Positions 33,423 to 34,426 of a stretch of DNA of 34,426 nucleotides are shown piece after piece. Both the position numbers and the translations under genes were made by a program. Source of the stretch: an uncultured Lachnoclostridium sp. GTDB lineage: Bacteria; Bacillota; Clostridia; Lachnospirales; Lachnospiraceae. The stretch is from contig CAMMSL010000024.1 in assembly GCA_946499505.1 (NCBI GenBank), positions 1 to 34,426 of the forward strand. Direction: 5' to 3'. Under the pieces are notes generated by a model. It searched no databases, was not told where the DNA came from, and saw only the letters and a program-made list of their open reading frames with translations. The number at the start of each line of letters is the position of its first letter. The stretch's first letter is position 1.

Positions 33423-33465
33423 AACAGGCTCTCAAATCTTTTGATCTGGAAGCCTGTTGTATTAG
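33423..33465 (+). terminator. Hairpin after the first immunity-like gene
   Basis: AACAGGCT (33423-33430) pairs with AGCCTGTT (33451-33458), with an imperfect inner stem. It lies 3 bases after the preceding stop and is followed by GTATTAG, a weak T tract. Confidence 0.45.
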
Positions 33466-33515
33466 TGGATTTATTGTTAAAAATGGCTTGATCATAAACT
33501 GACGAGGTATTCGTA

Positions 33516-34199
33516 ATGAAATTTGACGTCCATGAATTACAAGCAAAATTAGACTATTATTTTACAGGAAAATTATCTAAAAGAGAACTCGGAGAATGGG
33601 CAAATAAAGCTTATTATGATATTCTGAAAGGAGGGTATATTGAGATAGAAAAAGTTACGATATACCCATTGTTAAAAATTCTGTCTACATTTCATTTAGA
33701 AGTAGACGAAAGAATTGACATATATCCTTGTACAGAAGAAAAAGTAAAAAAAATCCAAGAAATAGTAAACGGAAAAATTGATATTGATTTTGATATAGAG
33801 ATGTCCATTCCAGTACAAGTATACAATATGTTTAAGGGAAAAATATATTATGATAAGGAAAGACGTGAAATTTTTGTAAAATTACGGAGTATAATTTCTT
33901 CTGTTCTCAAACAAGGAGGTATAATTAATGGAGAAATGGTAAAACAATTAGAAATTATAAGATGCTTGAATTATCAAAACCAAACTGTACAGGGAATATT
34001 AGAAAAATATATTTTCAGTATGGGAAGAATTTTGCTTGAAAATAGTAAGGAAAGGTATAAATTATATGCTAAAAAATCAGATGAAAATGCAATTATGAAA
34101 AAAATGCTTGATTATTTGGATAGTTATATTGAAAATAATAATTTTCATTTGATTGTATCTTTTAAAAAAGGAGTACCAGATATTTTTATTATTGTATAA
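33516..34199 (+). CDS. Unknown protein, possible immunity protein, 227 aa
   Basis: The protein opens MKFDVHELQAKLDYYFTGKL followed by SKRELGEWANKAYYDILKGGY and is mostly helical, with a basic and hydrophobic end (VSFKKGVPDIFIIV). There is no signal peptide or membrane segment. I have a weak memory of similar sequences of the same opening near contact-dependent toxins in Lachnospiraceae but cannot name a family. GAGG lies about 9 bases before the ATG. The gene is one of the most AT-rich in the window and has a strong terminator 33 bases past its stop. Confidence 0.7.
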   Translation: MKFDVHELQAKLDYYFTGKLSKRELGEWANKAYYDILKGGYIEIEKVTIYPLLKILSTFHLEVDERIDIYPCTEEKVKKIQEIVNGKIDIDFDIEMSIPVQVYNMFKGKIYYDKERREIFVKLRSIISSVLKQGGIINGEMVKQLEIIRCLNYQNQTVQGILEKYIFSMGRILLENSKERYKLYAKKSDENAIMKKMLDYLDSYIENNNFHLIVSFKKGVPDIFIIV

Positions 34200-34214
34200 T
34201 ATTTGAAGGACTGT

Positions 34215-34236
34215 GAAAAATCCTCTAAAATAAAAA
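34215..34236 (+). repeat. 22-base direct repeat, right copy
   Basis: This is the second copy of the 22-base sequence at 32737-32758, differing only at base 11. It runs into the A tract of the terminator that follows the 227-residue gene. Confidence 0.6.
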
Positions 34237-34276
34237 AGAACGCTAACAGGCAAAAAACCTAGAAGCGTTCTTTTTT
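34232..34276. terminator. Bidirectional terminator after the second immunity-like gene
   Basis: AAAAAAGAACGCT (34232-34244) pairs exactly with AGCGTTCTTTTTT (34264-34276); an AGG/CCT inner pair is also present. Poly-A and poly-T flanks make it effective on both strands. Confidence 0.85.
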
Positions 34277-34290
34277 GTTTGGTATAATGA

Positions 34291-34426
34291 ATACAGCGTA
34301 CTCTTACGTATACAGTAAACCATGAGTATCAGCTCATTTCCAAGACGGAAAACGGCGACAGCCCGGCAGAACTGCAAACAGCCACTTTCTACGGACAGCA
34401 GGGCCGCATTTCCCGGACAGTCCGGG
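34291..34426 (+). pseudogene. Partial, possible Rhs-like open frame at the right edge
   Basis: A frame open from the stop at 34288-34290 to the window end encodes, among others, YTVNHEYQLISKTENG and FYGQQGRISRTVR, which resemble the YD/Rhs repeat style (Tyr-x-x-x-Gly-Arg-hydrophobic). No start codon is in this frame, so it is either the remains of a gene or continues a broken one. It is GC-richer than the cassette to its left, as is common for conserved Rhs core against variable toxin-immunity ends. The minus strand is also open here, so the call is weak. Confidence 0.3.

Noticed and set aside
34322..34426. ATG-initiated frame reaching the right edge
   Set aside because: It has no ribosome binding site and gives an Arg/Ser/Pro-rich peptide without family features; the other frame looks more protein-like.
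1..34426. CRISPR arrays, tRNA or rRNA genes, IS elements
   Set aside because: No regularly spaced repeats, cloverleaf-like segments, rRNA stretches or transposase motifs were seen in any gap.

Overview
The window reads as chromosome from an endospore-forming, low-to-mid GC Firmicute, most likely a member of the Lachnospiraceae (Clostridia). The reasons are the gene content (zapA, a long U32 protein, ftsW/rodA-type plus PBP, gerW/ytfJ, an alpha/beta-type SASP, ylbJ, recU, hisZ with short-form hisG) and the gene order (rpmB / asp23-like / fakA-like / recG; rsmD-coaD-ylbJ). This comes from recognising families by eye; no database search was run.

Layout. Bases 1-7.2 kb hold cell division and cell wall genes: zapA (cut at the left edge by one base), a U32 RNA-hydroxylase-like protein, a SEDS glycosyltransferase overlapping its partner transpeptidase, and a conserved unknown. 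A sporulation pair follows (DUF2953/ytfI-like and gerW), then a 45-residue membrane protein. rpmB lies on the minus strand, divergent from an asp23-like / fakA-like / recG run. An AraC regulator and a GH36 alpha-galactosidase form a sugar-use module with a striking inverted repeat around the alpha-galactosidase promoter. Next come an SASP gene, rsmD-coaD-coiled-coil protein, and ylbJ convergent on that run. A divergent M23 peptidase gene has sporulation-type promoter candidates. From 19.9 to 27.0 kb seven tightly packed genes run in one direction, mostly RNA modification (RsmF-like, RsuA-like, HAD, YgiQ radical SAM, SDR, RluA-like, RecU), often with ATGA or GTGA overlaps. From 27.0 to 32.3 kb a histidine operon (hisZ-G-D-B-IE) follows a consensus sigma-A promoter.

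The last 1.7 kb is different. It is clearly AT-rich, holds two unrecognised genes that look like orphan immunity genes, a short ORF resembling a toxin tail, and a GC-richer open frame at the right edge that may be Rhs-like. Two near-identical 22-base repeats flank this cassette.

The most notable observations are: the N-terminal HisF/HisA-like domain fused to HisIE, which seems to have lost its catalytic aspartates; the possible polymorphic-toxin immunity cassette at the right edge; the 14-bp inverted repeat bracketing the alpha-galactosidase promoter; the 116-base dual-coding overlap between the SEDS protein and its PBP; and a terminator placed inside the coding sequence of ylbJ. I see no CRISPR array, tRNA, rRNA, IS element or intact phage.
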